Source of the DNA: Bradyrhizobium sp. 195
GTDB lineage: Bacteria > Pseudomonadota > Alphaproteobacteria > Rhizobiales > Xanthobacteraceae
Assembly (NCBI RefSeq): GCF_023101665.1
Contig: NZ_CP082161.1
Coordinates: forward strand, 5,518,001-5,582,000
DNA length: 64,000 nt
Reading direction: 5' to 3'
Shown: in pieces, positions 27,149-36,244 of the stretch
How the letters are laid out: the number at the start of each line of letters is the position of its first letter
How positions within the stretch are numbered: position 1 is the first letter of the stretch
Position numbers and translations under genes: made by a program
The notes under the pieces: generated by a model
The model's database searches: none
What the model saw: the letters and a program-made list of their open reading frames with translations, nothing else
What the model was told of the DNA's origin: nothing

Positions 27149-28090
27149 TTGCTCGGATATCTCCTACGCCGAATCTTCGCCGCCGTGCCCGTGATGGGTG
27201 TCGTCGCGCTGTTCGTCTTCCTCCTGCTCCGCCTCACCCCTGGCGATCCCGCCGCGATCCTCGCCGGCGACAACGCGACGCCCGAACGGCTGGAGCGCAT
27301 CCGCACCTCGCTCGGCCTCAACGAGCCGCTGATCGTGCAGTTCATCACCTGGGTGAACAAGCTGCTGCACGGCGACCTCGGCACGTCGCTGATCTCCAAT
27401 CTGCCTGTCATGAAGATGATCGGCCAGCGCGTCGAGCCGTCGATCTCGATCGCGCTGTCGACCATCATCCTCGCCGTCATCGTCGCCGTTCCCTTAGGCG
27501 TGATCGCGGCGTGGAAGCACGGCACCTGGATCGACCGTTTCGTGATGGGCCTCTCCGTGCTCGGCTTCTCGGTGCCGGTGTTCGTGGTCGGCTACATCCT
27601 GATCCAGATCTTCGCGATCGAACTGCGCTGGGTTCCGGTGCAGGGCTTCCGCAGCATCTTTAACGGGTTCGGGCCGTTCTTCGAGCGGATGATCCTGCCG
27701 ACCTGCGCCCTCTCCTTCATCTACATCGCGCTGATCGCGCGCATGACGCGCGCGGCGATGCTGGACGTGCTCGGCGAGGACTACGTCCGCACCGCGCGCG
27801 CAAAGGGCATCAACGAGGTTGCCGTGATGATGCGGCACGCGCTGCGCAACGCCGCCGTGCCTGTGATCACCGTGATCGGCACCGGCTTTGCGCTTCTGAT
27901 CTCAGGCGTCGTCGTCACCGAGAGCGTGTTCAACATCCCCGGCATCGGCCGGCTCACCGTGGACGCGGTGCTGGCGCGCGACTATCCGGTGATCCAGGCG
28001 ATGATCCTCTTGACGTCGCTGATCTACGTCGTCGTCAACCTTCTCATCGACGTCGCCTACACCCTGCTCGATCCCCGGATCCGGTACTGA
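27149..28090 (+). CDS. Peptide ABC transporter permease, DppB type
   Basis: A 313-residue inner-membrane permease with a TTG start. The opening LLRRIFAAVPVMGVV and RLTPGDPAA are typical of DppB/GsiC. The EAA loop that docks the ATPase is seen around LGEDYVRTARAKG near residues 208-220. Six membrane spans are predicted. The next gene starts 19 bases downstream and encodes the partner DppC-type permease. Confidence 0.93.
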   Translation: MLGYLLRRIFAAVPVMGVVALFVFLLLRLTPGDPAAILAGDNATPERLERIRTSLGLNEPLIVQFITWVNKLLHGDLGTSLISNLPVMKMIGQRVEPSISIALSTIILAVIVAVPLGVIAAWKHGTWIDRFVMGLSVLGFSVPVFVVGYILIQIFAIELRWVPVQGFRSIFNGFGPFFERMILPTCALSFIYIALIARMTRAAMLDVLGEDYVRTARAKGINEVAVMMRHALRNAAVPVITVIGTGFALLISGVVVTESVFNIPGIGRLTVDAVLARDYPVIQAMILLTSLIYVVVNLLIDVAYTLLDPRIRY

Positions 28091-28109
28091 GGCAAGGACA
28101 AGGACAAAC

Positions 28110-28997
28110 ATGTCGGTCGATACCCTTCCCCAGTCCTCTATTCCGATCACGTCGCCGCTGCGCCCGCGCTTCGGATTCCTGACCTCGACGCCGATCATCG
28201 CGACGGCGACGGTTCTGCTCGCGCTGATCGTGCTGATCTCGATCCTCGCGCCGCTGATCGCGCCGCATGATCCGATCCAGCTCGCGCCGTCGCAACGGCT
28301 CAAGCCCTCGTCCGCGCAATTCCTGCTCGGCACCGACGCTTATGGCCGTGACCTGGCTTCGCGCGTCCTCTATGGCGGCCGCATCTCGCTTCTGATCGGC
28401 ATCGGCTCGGCGATCCTGTCGATCGTCATCGGGCTCGCGATCGGGCTCGTCTCCGGCTTCTTCAAGCTGGTCGATGCCGTACTGATGCGGGTCATGGACG
28501 GCTTGATGGCGATGCCGAGCATCCTGCTGGCGATCGCGGTGGTGTCGCTGTCCGGTGCCAGCCTCTGGACCGTGCTGATCGCGATCACCATTCCCGAGAT
28601 TCCGCGCGTGGCGCGCCTGGTGCGCTCGGTCGTGCTGTCGGCGCGCGAGGAACCTTACGTCGAGGCGGCGATCTCGGTCGGCTCCAGCCTGCCGAAGATC
28701 ATGTGGCGGCACCTGATGCCGAACACGATCGCGCCGCTGATCGTCCAAGGTACCTATGTCTGCGCCAGCGCGATCCTCACCGAGGCCATCCTCTCCTTCC
28801 TCGGCGCCGGCATCTCGCCTGAGACGCCGACGTGGGGCAACATCATGGCCGAGGGCCGCCAGTACTTCCAGATCAAGCCATCGCTGATCTTCTGGCCCGG
28901 CCTCCTGCTCTCGATCGCCATCCTCAGCATCAACCTGATCGGCGACGCGGCCCGCGACGCACTCGATCCGCGCATGAAGCAGCGGGAGGGGAAGTGA
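28110..28997 (+). CDS. Peptide ABC transporter permease, DppC type
   Basis: A 295-residue permease partner. The N-terminal HDPIQLAPSQRL and LLGTDAYGRDLASRVLYGGR segments (about residues 52-92) are diagnostic of the DppC/OppC group. The EAA loop reads EEPYVEAAISVGSS near 180-193, and the C-terminus ends with the usual GDAARDALDPRMK. It is co-transcribed with the DppB-type gene and is followed by a long palindrome before the ATPase. Confidence 0.93.
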   Translation: MSVDTLPQSSIPITSPLRPRFGFLTSTPIIATATVLLALIVLISILAPLIAPHDPIQLAPSQRLKPSSAQFLLGTDAYGRDLASRVLYGGRISLLIGIGSAILSIVIGLAIGLVSGFFKLVDAVLMRVMDGLMAMPSILLAIAVVSLSGASLWTVLIAITIPEIPRVARLVRSVVLSAREEPYVEAAISVGSSLPKIMWRHLMPNTIAPLIVQGTYVCASAILTEAILSFLGAGISPETPTWGNIMAEGRQYFQIKPSLIFWPGLLLSIAILSINLIGDAARDALDPRMKQREGK

Positions 28998-29010
28998 TTC
29001 GATTTGCACT

Positions 29011-29115
29011 GTCATTCCGGGGCGCGCCCCTTGGCGCGAGCCCGGAATCCATTCCACCGCTTGGACTGACGCCCGATGGATTCCGGGCTCGCGCTGACGC
29101 GCGCCCCGGAATGAC
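29011..29115. repeat. Long palindromic repeat between permease and ATPase genes
   Basis: About 105 bases with outer arms GTCATTCCGGGGCGCG and its inverted partner CGCGCCCCGGAATGAC, and inner arms GCGAGCCCGGAATCCAT and ATGGATTCCGGGCTCGCG. In RNA this would form a long hairpin inside the operon, which might lower expression or protect the upstream message. It shares its arms with the ends of the GIY-YIG element at 56.4-56.8 kb. Confidence 0.75.
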
Positions 29116-29127
29116 AAGAGAGTTTGC

Positions 29128-30777
29128 ATGACCGACACCATCCTCGACATCAACAACCTCGTCGTCTCCGTCGGCAAGAAGCCGAATGGACCGAAGATCA
29201 TCGACGGCATCTCGATCCAGGTCCGTGAGCGCGAGACGCTGTGCCTCGTTGGCGAAAGCGGCTCGGGCAAGTCGGTGACCTCGCTCACCACGATGGGCCT
29301 TTTGCCGAAGGGCACGCTGGTGCCCACCGCCGGCAGCGTCAAGCTGGTCGGCGAAGAGGTGCTCACCGCGACCGACCGCCGCCTGCGCCAGCTACGCGCG
29401 ACACAGATGGCGATGATCTTCCAGGAGCCGATGACCGCGCTCAATCCGGTGGTGCCGGTCGGTCGCCAGATCGACGAGGTGCTGCGCGCACACACCAAGC
29501 TCGATGGCAGGGCGCGCAGGAAGCGCATCCTCGACATGATGGAGCAGGTCCACCTGCCCCAGGTCGAACGCATCTTCGCCTCCTACCCGCACCGCCTCTC
29601 CGGCGGCCAGCGCCAGCGCATCATGATCGCAATGGCGCTGGTACTGGAGCCGAAGCTCCTCATTGCCGACGAGCCGACCACCGCGCTCGATGTCACCACG
29701 CAGAAGCAGATCCTGAGCCTGATCCGCGAGCTCCAGCGCGATCACGGCACCGCCGTGCTGTTCATCACCCACGACATGGGCGTGGTCGCCGAGATCGCCG
29801 ACCGCGTCGCGGTGATGCGGCAGGGCCGCCTGGTCGAGACCGGCCCGCTCGAGACCGTGCTGCGCAATCCGACCATGGAATACACCCGCAATCTGCTCGC
29901 CTCGGTGCCGAGCCTGGTGCCGCGGCCGCCGCGCGAGGAAAGCCGCGAGCCCGTGGTGCTCGAGGCCAACGACCTCAGCAAGGTCTACAAGGAGCGCGCC
30001 TTCTTCGGCAAAGGCCGCGAGGTCGTCGCCGCCGACAAGGTGACGCTCACCTTGCGCAAGGGCCGTACGCTGGGCATCGTCGGCGAAAGCGGATCGGGCA
30101 AGTCCACGGTGGCACGCTGCATCGTGCGCCTGATCGACCCGACCTCGGGCGGCGTGCGCCTCGCCGGCCGCGAGATCGCCGACATCTCGCGCCGCTTGCT
30201 GCAGCCGCACCGGCAGAAGATCCAGATCGTGTTCCAGGATCCCTACCGCTCGCTCAACCCGCGCGTCACCGTCGGCGAAAGCATCGCCGAAGGTCCGATC
30301 AACTACGGCGTCGCGCACACTGACGCGATGAAACGAGCGCGCGAGCTGCTCGAGCTGGTCGGCCTGCCCGCCGATGCGGTGTCGCGCTATCCGCACCAGT
30401 TCTCCGGCGGCCAGCGCCAGCGTATCGCCATTGCCCGTGCGCTCGCGCTCGATCCCGACGTGCTGGTCGCGGACGAAGCGGTCTCCGCGCTCGACGTCTC
30501 CGTGCAGGCGCAGGTGCTGGAACTGCTGGACGAGATCCAGAAGCGGCTCGGTATCGCCATCCTGTTCATCACCCATGATTTGCGCGTCGCCGCGCAGATT
30601 TGCGATGAGGTCGTGGTGATGCAGCACGGCCGCGTCGTCGAGCAAGGCCCCGCCGCCGAAGTGCTGACGCATCCGAAGGAGGCCTACACCAAGGCGCTGC
30701 TCGATGCGGCTCCGGGACGCGACTGGGATTTTGCGAACTTCCGGCCGGTGTCGGAAGGCGTGGGGGCCAGCGCGTAA
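29128..30777 (+). CDS. Peptide ABC transporter ATPase, fused DppD-DppF type
   Basis: 549 residues containing two complete ATP-binding domains in one chain. Walker A motifs GESGSGKSV and GESGSGKST are near residues 46 and 320; signatures LSGGQRQRI and FSGGQRQRI near 162 and 429; Walker B segments LLIADEPTTALD and VLVADEAVSALD follow each. The fused form, as in GsiA, replaces separate DppD and DppF. It powers the two permeases upstream, from which it is separated only by a palindromic repeat. Confidence 0.94.
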   Translation: MTDTILDINNLVVSVGKKPNGPKIIDGISIQVRERETLCLVGESGSGKSVTSLTTMGLLPKGTLVPTAGSVKLVGEEVLTATDRRLRQLRATQMAMIFQEPMTALNPVVPVGRQIDEVLRAHTKLDGRARRKRILDMMEQVHLPQVERIFASYPHRLSGGQRQRIMIAMALVLEPKLLIADEPTTALDVTTQKQILSLIRELQRDHGTAVLFITHDMGVVAEIADRVAVMRQGRLVETGPLETVLRNPTMEYTRNLLASVPSLVPRPPREESREPVVLEANDLSKVYKERAFFGKGREVVAADKVTLTLRKGRTLGIVGESGSGKSTVARCIVRLIDPTSGGVRLAGREIADISRRLLQPHRQKIQIVFQDPYRSLNPRVTVGESIAEGPINYGVAHTDAMKRARELLELVGLPADAVSRYPHQFSGGQRQRIAIARALALDPDVLVADEAVSALDVSVQAQVLELLDEIQKRLGIAILFITHDLRVAAQICDEVVVMQHGRVVEQGPAAEVLTHPKEAYTKALLDAAPGRDWDFANFRPVSEGVGASA

Positions 30778-30788
30778 GCCTTTCCCCT

Positions 30789-30868
30789 CGTCATTGCGAG
30801 CGAAGCGAAGCAATCCAGAATCCCTCCGCGGAAACAGTCTGGATTGCTTCGCTACGCTCGCAATGACG
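30789..30868. repeat. Palindromic repeat, CGTCATTGCGAGCGAAGCGAAG family (copy 1)
   Basis: Inverted repeat with arms CGTCATTGCGAGCG...AAGCAATCCAGA and TCTGGATTGCTTCGCTACGC...TCGCAATGACG around a CCGCGG-containing loop. Four more copies of the family lie in this window. Confidence 0.85.
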
Positions 30869-30989
30869 GCGATCGCGGGAAGTATTCCCAAAACAGCTTA
30901 AAGCCATGCGCGGCGCGATGGCCTGCCTTGCTTGCCCTCGGCGCAACGCCGGGGCTAACGTCGCGCACTTTCAATTGGGACTGAACTGA

Positions 30990-32495
30990 ATGACACGTAT
31001 CGCCGTCGGCGGCTTCCTGCACGAGACCAACACCTTCGCCCCGACGAAGGCGACATTTGCGGACTTCCAGCATGGCGGCGGCTGGCCGGCAATGACGGAA
31101 GGCGCCGACGTCTTGAAGGTGATGCGGCGCATCAATGTCGGCCTCGCCGGCTTCGTCGACAGCGCGGAAGCGAACGGCTGGGAACTCGTTCCGACGATCG
31201 CCTGCGGGGCGAGCCCCTCGGCACACGTCACCGAGGATGCCTTCGAGCGCATCGTGAAGGTGATGGTCGACGGCATCGCTGCCGCCGGCCCGATCGATGC
31301 CGTCTATCTCGACCTGCACGGCGCCATGGTGACCGAGCATCTCGACGACGGCGAAGGCGAGATCCTGGCGCGCGTGCGCCGCGTCATCGGCAAGGATGTT
31401 CCGCTGGTCACCAGCCTCGACCTGCACGCCAACGTCACGCCCGAGATGATCGCGCATGCCGACACGCTGATCGCCTACCGCACCTATCCCCATGTCGACA
31501 TGGCCGAGACCGGCCGCGCCTCGGCGCGGCATCTCGCCCTGCTGCTGAAGACGAAGCAACGCTTCGCAAAGGCGTTCCGGCAATTGCCGTTCCTGATCCC
31601 GATCAGCTGGCAGTGCACCAACGACCAGCCGACCAAAGGCATCTACGAAAAGCTCGCCGCGCTGGAGAGCGATGCGGTTCCGACGCTCTCTTTCGCGCCG
31701 GGGTTCCCCGCCGCCGATTTCCGCGATTGCGGTCCGAGCGTGTTCGCCTATGGCAGAACGCAAGAGGACGCCGACCGTGCGGCGGATGCGATCGTGAAGC
31801 TGATCGAAAGCCACGAGGATGATTTCGACGGCAAGATCTGGTCGCCCGACGATGGCGTGCGCCACGCCATGGAACTCTCTAAGAGCGCAAGCAAGCCGAT
31901 CATCATCGCCGACACCCAGGACAATCCCGGCGCCGGCGGCGATTCCGACACGACGGGCATGCTGCGCGCGCTGGTTCGCAACAAGGCGAGCGCCGCGACC
32001 GGGGCGATCTACGATCCGGCATCGGCCATGGCCGCGCATGCGGCCGGCGTCGGCGCCACCGTGACGCTGTCGCTCGGCGGCAAGTCCGGCATTCCCGGCG
32101 ACGAGCCTTATCGCGAGACGTTCGTGGTCGAAAAGCTGTCCGACGGCCGCTTCATCGCGCCCGGCCCTTATTACGGCGGCCGCGAGATGGAGATGGGCCC
32201 CTCGGCGGCCTTGCGCATCGGCGACGTCCGCGTTGTCGTCTCTTCGCACAAGGCGCAGCTCGCCGACCAGGCCATGTACCGCTATGTCGGCATCGAGCCC
32301 ACCGAACAGAAAATTCTGGTCAACAAGAGCTCGGTGCACTTCCGCGCCGACTTCGAGCCGATCGCGGAAAAGCTGATGATCTGCGCCGCGCCCGGCGCGA
32401 TGCCGGCCGACACCGCAACGCTGCCCTGGACACGCCTGCGCCCGGGCATTCGCATCAAGCCGAACGGTCCCGTTTTCAATCCTCCTTCACGCTAA
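30990..32495 (+). CDS. M81 family metallopeptidase, MlrC-like
   Basis: The 501-residue length and sequence fit the M81/MlrC family, named for microcystinase C, which cleaves small linear peptides. The N-terminal DUF1485 domain opens with IAVGGFLHETNTFAPT, containing the HETNTF hallmark. DLHGAMVTEH near residue 110 and DLHANVTPEM near 144 carry the likely metal ligands. The C-terminal MlrC_C domain includes DTQDNPGAGGDSDTTG near 307. Its location after a peptide ABC transporter suits turnover of imported peptides. Confidence 0.88.
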   Translation: MTRIAVGGFLHETNTFAPTKATFADFQHGGGWPAMTEGADVLKVMRRINVGLAGFVDSAEANGWELVPTIACGASPSAHVTEDAFERIVKVMVDGIAAAGPIDAVYLDLHGAMVTEHLDDGEGEILARVRRVIGKDVPLVTSLDLHANVTPEMIAHADTLIAYRTYPHVDMAETGRASARHLALLLKTKQRFAKAFRQLPFLIPISWQCTNDQPTKGIYEKLAALESDAVPTLSFAPGFPAADFRDCGPSVFAYGRTQEDADRAADAIVKLIESHEDDFDGKIWSPDDGVRHAMELSKSASKPIIIADTQDNPGAGGDSDTTGMLRALVRNKASAATGAIYDPASAMAAHAAGVGATVTLSLGGKSGIPGDEPYRETFVVEKLSDGRFIAPGPYYGGREMEMGPSAALRIGDVRVVVSSHKAQLADQAMYRYVGIEPTEQKILVNKSSVHFRADFEPIAEKLMICAAPGAMPADTATLPWTRLRPGIRIKPNGPVFNPPSR

Positions 32496-32509
32496 CCGGA
32501 CAGGAACAC

Positions 32510-33682
32510 ATGCCCACGATCGACCGCATCGACGGCTACGCCGACGAACTCACCGCCATCCGCCGCGACCTTCACGCCCATCCCGAGATCGGCTTCGAGG
32601 AAGTGCGCACCTCCGGCATCGTCGCCGACAAGCTGAAGAGCTGGGGCATCGAGGTGCATCGCGGCCTCGGCGGCACCGGCGTGATCGGCGTCATCAAGGG
32701 CAAGGGATCGAGCGGCAAGCGCATTGGCCTTCGCGCCGACATGGACGCGCTGCCGATGGAAGAGAACACCAATCTGAAATGGAGTTCGAAAATCCCCGGC
32801 CGCTTCCACGGCTGCGGCCATGACGGCCACACCACCATGCTGCTCGGCACCGCGCGCTATCTCGCCGAGACCAGGAACTTTGACGGCACCGTGCATCTGA
32901 TCTTCCAGCCGGCCGAGGAAGGCCTTGGCGGCGCTCGCGCCATGATCAAGGACGGCCTGTTCGAGAAGTTTCCCTGCGACGAGCTCTATGGCCTGCACAA
33001 CGCGCCCGACCTCAACCATGGCGAGATCGCGATCCTGCCCGGCCCCGCGATGGCCAGCGCCGACTTCTTCGACCTCCGCATCACCGGCTATGGCGCGCAT
33101 GGCGCGATGCCCGAGCGCTCCAAGGACGCGGTGATCATCGCGACCACGCTGGCGCAGGCGATCCAGACCATCGTCAGCCGCAACGTCGAGCCGCTGCAGG
33201 CCGCCGTCATCTCGATCACGCAGATCCACGCCGGCTCCGCCTACAACGTCATCCCCGGCGACGCGCATCTGTGCGGCACCATCCGCACCTTCTCGAAAGA
33301 AGTCCGCACCCTGATCAGCGAACGCATCCGCACGATCTGCGCCGGCATCGCGAGCGCCTACAGTTGCGCGATCGACGTCGACATCCGCGATACCTTCGAC
33401 GTGCTGGTCAACCAGGTCGAGCAGTCCAAGGTGGTCGAGGAGGTCGCGCGCACCATCGTCGACCCCGCCAACGTGATCACCCGCGCCCAGCCGAAGATGG
33501 GCAGCGAGGATTTCGCCGACATGCTGCAGACCATCCCCGGCGCCTATTTCTGGGTCGGCCATGACGGCTCGGTGCCTGTGCACAATCCCGGCTTCGTGCT
33601 CGACGACAAGATCCTGCCGATCGGCGCCAGCATGTTTGCCCGCATCATCGAGACGCGCATGCCGGTAGGTGCCAATGCATAA
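32510..33682 (+). CDS. M20 aminoacylase/hippurate-hydrolase-like amidohydrolase
   Basis: 390 residues of the M20D subfamily. The signature DLHAHPEIGFEE is near residues 21-32, RADMDALPMEE near 80, the metal-binding GCGHDGHTTMLLG near 102-114 and PAEEGLGGA near 138. The dimerisation domain follows, with HGAMPERSKD. Family members deacylate N-acyl amino acids or cleave dipeptides and amino-acid conjugates such as those of auxin. It starts 14 bases after the M81 gene, and its stop overlaps the amidase start, indicating one operon. Confidence 0.9.
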   Translation: MPTIDRIDGYADELTAIRRDLHAHPEIGFEEVRTSGIVADKLKSWGIEVHRGLGGTGVIGVIKGKGSSGKRIGLRADMDALPMEENTNLKWSSKIPGRFHGCGHDGHTTMLLGTARYLAETRNFDGTVHLIFQPAEEGLGGARAMIKDGLFEKFPCDELYGLHNAPDLNHGEIAILPGPAMASADFFDLRITGYGAHGAMPERSKDAVIIATTLAQAIQTIVSRNVEPLQAAVISITQIHAGSAYNVIPGDAHLCGTIRTFSKEVRTLISERIRTICAGIASAYSCAIDVDIRDTFDVLVNQVEQSKVVEEVARTIVDPANVITRAQPKMGSEDFADMLQTIPGAYFWVGHDGSVPVHNPGFVLDDKILPIGASMFARIIETRMPVGANA

Positions 33683-35096
33683 AAAGAACGTCGAAGAGGC
33701 GGTCACCCCGCTGCACGATCTGTCCGCGGTCGATCTGATCGCGGGCTATCGCGCCAAGCAGTTCTCGCCAAGCGAGGTGCTGGAGGACGTGCTCGCGCAC
33801 GTCGCTGCGTGGGAGCCGCATCTGAAGGCGCTCTATGCGTTCGATCCCGACGGCGCGCGCGAGGCCGCGAAGGCCTCGACCGCGCGCTGGGCCGGGGGCG
33901 AACCGTCCGGCGCGCTCGACGGCGTGCCGGTCACGGTGAAAGACAACATCGCAACCAAGGGCGTGCCGGTGCCGCTCGGGGCGGCCAGCGTCAAGCTCGT
34001 GCCGGCGGAGAAGGATGCCCCGCCCGCCGCTCGCTTGCGCGAGGCCGGCGCGGTCATCTTCGCCAAGACCACCATGCCCGATTACGGCATGCTGTCTTCC
34101 GGGCTCTCCAGCTTCCATGCGCTCGCACGCAATCCCTGGGACCTCTCCAAGAACCCCGGCGGCTCCAGCGCGGGCGCAGGCGCTGCCGCTGCGGCCGGCT
34201 ACGGTCCGCTGCATCTCGGCACCGATATCGGCGGCTCTGTGCGCCTGCCTGCGGGCTGGTGCGGCCTCGTCGGATTGAAGCCGAGCTTTGGCCGGGTGCC
34301 GATCGATCCCACCTATGTCGGCCGCGTCGCCGGCCCCATGACCCGCACGGTCGACGATTGCGCGCTGATGATGAGTGCGATCGCAAAGCCCGACCGGCGC
34401 GACGGCATGAGCCTGCCCGCCGAACCGCTCAACTGGAAGGGCCTGGAGAAATCTCCGCGCAAGCTGCGCATCGGCCTCATGCTCGATCCCGGCTGCGGCC
34501 TGGCGCTGGAGAAGCCGGTGCGCGAGGTCGCGGTGAAGGCGGCCAAGGCGTTCGAATCCGCCGGCGCCGTCGTCACCGAGGTCGACGGCATCCTCACGCG
34601 CGAGATGCTCGATGGCCTCGACAACTTCTGGCGTGCCCGGATGTGGGACGATCTGGCCAAGCTGACGCCGGCCGAACAGGCCAAGGTGCTGCCCTATATC
34701 TTCAAATGGGGCGAGTCCGGCGCCAAGCTGTCGGGCGTCGACGTCCTCCGCGGCTTCAACCAGACCATGGCGATCCGCGCGGCGGCGTCAAAGCTGTTCT
34801 GCGAGCTCGACTACGTGATCTCGCCGACAGCGCCAAACGTGAACTATGCGGCGGAATGGGCCTCGCCGACCAATGATCCGATGAAGCCGTTCGAGCACAT
34901 CGCCTATACCGTGCCGTGGAATATGTCGGAGAACCCCGCCGTCTCGATCAACGGCGGCTTCGACGCCAAGGGTTTTCCCATTGGCGTGCAGATCGTCGGC
35001 CGCCGCTTCGACGATATCGGCGTGCTCGGCATGGCCAAGGCGTTTGAAGGCTTGCGCGGGCCGCAGCGGCCCTGGCCGAGCCCGCCGGCGAAGTAA
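33675..35096 (+). CDS. Amidase, amidase-signature family
   Basis: About 473 residues. The Ser-cisSer-Lys triad is supported by VTVKDNIATKG (Lys near residue 88), GGSSAGAGAAAAAGYG (Ser near 165) and GTDIGGSVRLPAGWCG (Ser near 189). I prefer ATG 33675, which overlaps the stop of the upstream amidohydrolase; a GTG two codons earlier is possible. The enzyme hydrolyses an unknown amide. With the two M20 enzymes and the M81 enzyme it makes the fourth amide-bond hydrolase of this peptide locus. Confidence 0.9.
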   Translation: MHKKNVEEAVTPLHDLSAVDLIAGYRAKQFSPSEVLEDVLAHVAAWEPHLKALYAFDPDGAREAAKASTARWAGGEPSGALDGVPVTVKDNIATKGVPVPLGAASVKLVPAEKDAPPAARLREAGAVIFAKTTMPDYGMLSSGLSSFHALARNPWDLSKNPGGSSAGAGAAAAAGYGPLHLGTDIGGSVRLPAGWCGLVGLKPSFGRVPIDPTYVGRVAGPMTRTVDDCALMMSAIAKPDRRDGMSLPAEPLNWKGLEKSPRKLRIGLMLDPGCGLALEKPVREVAVKAAKAFESAGAVVTEVDGILTREMLDGLDNFWRARMWDDLAKLTPAEQAKVLPYIFKWGESGAKLSGVDVLRGFNQTMAIRAAASKLFCELDYVISPTAPNVNYAAEWASPTNDPMKPFEHIAYTVPWNMSENPAVSINGGFDAKGFPIGVQIVGRRFDDIGVLGMAKAFEGLRGPQRPWPSPPAK

Positions 35097-35100
35097 CATG

Positions 35101-35131
35101 CGTCATGGCCGGGCTTGTCCCGGCCATCTAC
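35101..35131. repeat. Short GGCCGGGCTTGTCCCGGCC palindrome
   Basis: An ATGGCCGGG/CCCGGCCAT hairpin with a 5-base loop just downstream of the amidase stop. It is a fragment of another common bradyrhizobial intergenic repeat and may also act as a transcript end, although no T run follows. Confidence 0.5.
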
Positions 35132-35235
35132 GTTCCTCTACAGGCCGCTACGTGCCCAGTCCGCGCAAGACGGACGGTGGCGACCATGCATCTCGTCTCA
35201 GCGAGACCGAATTCAAGACAGGGAAGGAAACCACC

Positions 35236-36126
35236 ATGGCGTATGAGACGATCAAATACGAGATCGCCGAGCAGATCCTCACCATCACGCTGAACCGGCC
35301 CGACAAGCTCAACGCCTTCAACGCCCAGATGCAGGCCGAGCTGATCGACGCATTCGACGCGGCCGACAAGGACGACAATGTCCGCGCCATCATCGTCACC
35401 GGCGCCGGCCGTGGTTTTTGCGCGGGCGCCGACCTCTCCTCCGGCGCCGACACGTTCGATCGCGACGCGCGCCGTGGTCCCGTGAAGCGGTTCGCCGACG
35501 GCAAGGTCGACTACAGCGATCCGCAGGTGCGCGATGGCGGCGGCCAGGTGACCCTGCGCATCTTCAAATGCCTCAAGCCCGTGATCGGCGCCGTGAACGG
35601 CCCGGCCGTCGGCATCGGCGTCACCATGCAGCTTGCGATGGACATCCGCATTGCGTCGGATGCCGCGCGGTTCGGCTTCGTGTTCTCCCAGCGCGGCATC
35701 GTGCCGGAGGCCGCCTCCAGCTGGTTCCTGCCGCGCATCGTCGGCATCTCGCAGGCGCTGGAATGGTGCTATTCGGGCCGCGTCTTCCCGGCGCAGGAGG
35801 CGCTTGCGGGACGTCTCGTCAGCAAGGTCGTCGCGCCGGACGATCTGCTGCCGACCGCCCGCACGCTCGCCAAGGAGTTCGCTGCCAAGACCGCGCCGGT
35901 GTCCGTGGCGCTGATCCGCCAGATGATGTGGCGCATGATGGGCGCCGACGATCCCATGGAAGCCCATAAGGTCGACAGCCGCGGCATCTACGCCCGGGGC
36001 CGCTCCGACGACGTCAAGGAAGGCGTGGTGTCGTTCCTGGAGAAGCGTCCGGCGCAGTTCAAGAACAAGGTGTCCACCGATATGCCCGACTACTTCCCGT
36101 GGTGGACTGAGCGGGAATACAAGTGA
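35236..36126 (+). CDS. Crotonase/enoyl-CoA hydratase family protein
   Basis: 296 residues from the ATG at 35236, with AAGGAA 7 bases upstream; the open frame extends back to 34981 but overlaps the amidase gene and is not coding. The crotonase fold is shown by LNRPDKLNAF near residues 19-28, GAGRGFCAGADLSSG near 57-71 (first oxyanion-hole peptide) and AVNGPAVGIGVTMQLAMDIRIAS near 116-138 (second). FSQRGIVPEAASSWFLPR follows. It acts on an acyl-CoA of unknown structure. It lies downstream of the peptide locus, separated by 139 bases, and may be independent. Confidence 0.88.
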   Translation: MAYETIKYEIAEQILTITLNRPDKLNAFNAQMQAELIDAFDAADKDDNVRAIIVTGAGRGFCAGADLSSGADTFDRDARRGPVKRFADGKVDYSDPQVRDGGGQVTLRIFKCLKPVIGAVNGPAVGIGVTMQLAMDIRIASDAARFGFVFSQRGIVPEAASSWFLPRIVGISQALEWCYSGRVFPAQEALAGRLVSKVVAPDDLLPTARTLAKEFAAKTAPVSVALIRQMMWRMMGADDPMEAHKVDSRGIYARGRSDDVKEGVVSFLEKRPAQFKNKVSTDMPDYFPWWTEREYK

Positions 36127-36133
36127 TCCTCTC

Positions 36134-36223
36134 GTAGGGTGGGCAAAGCGAAGCGTGCCCACGCACTTTTCGCGATCGAGAGATATGGTGGGCACGGCGC
36201 AAGAGCGCCTTTGCCCACCCTAC
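36134..36223. repeat. Palindromic repeat, GTAGGGTGGGCAAAGCG family (copy 1)
   Basis: Inverted repeat whose arms read GTAGGGTGGGCAAAGCGAAG and, at the far end, CGCCTTTGCCCACCCTAC. A second copy is at 53527-53623. It separates two convergent genes, the crotonase and the quinone reductase. Confidence 0.85.
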
Positions 36224-36244
36224 GGCACCGTCATTACGACACCG

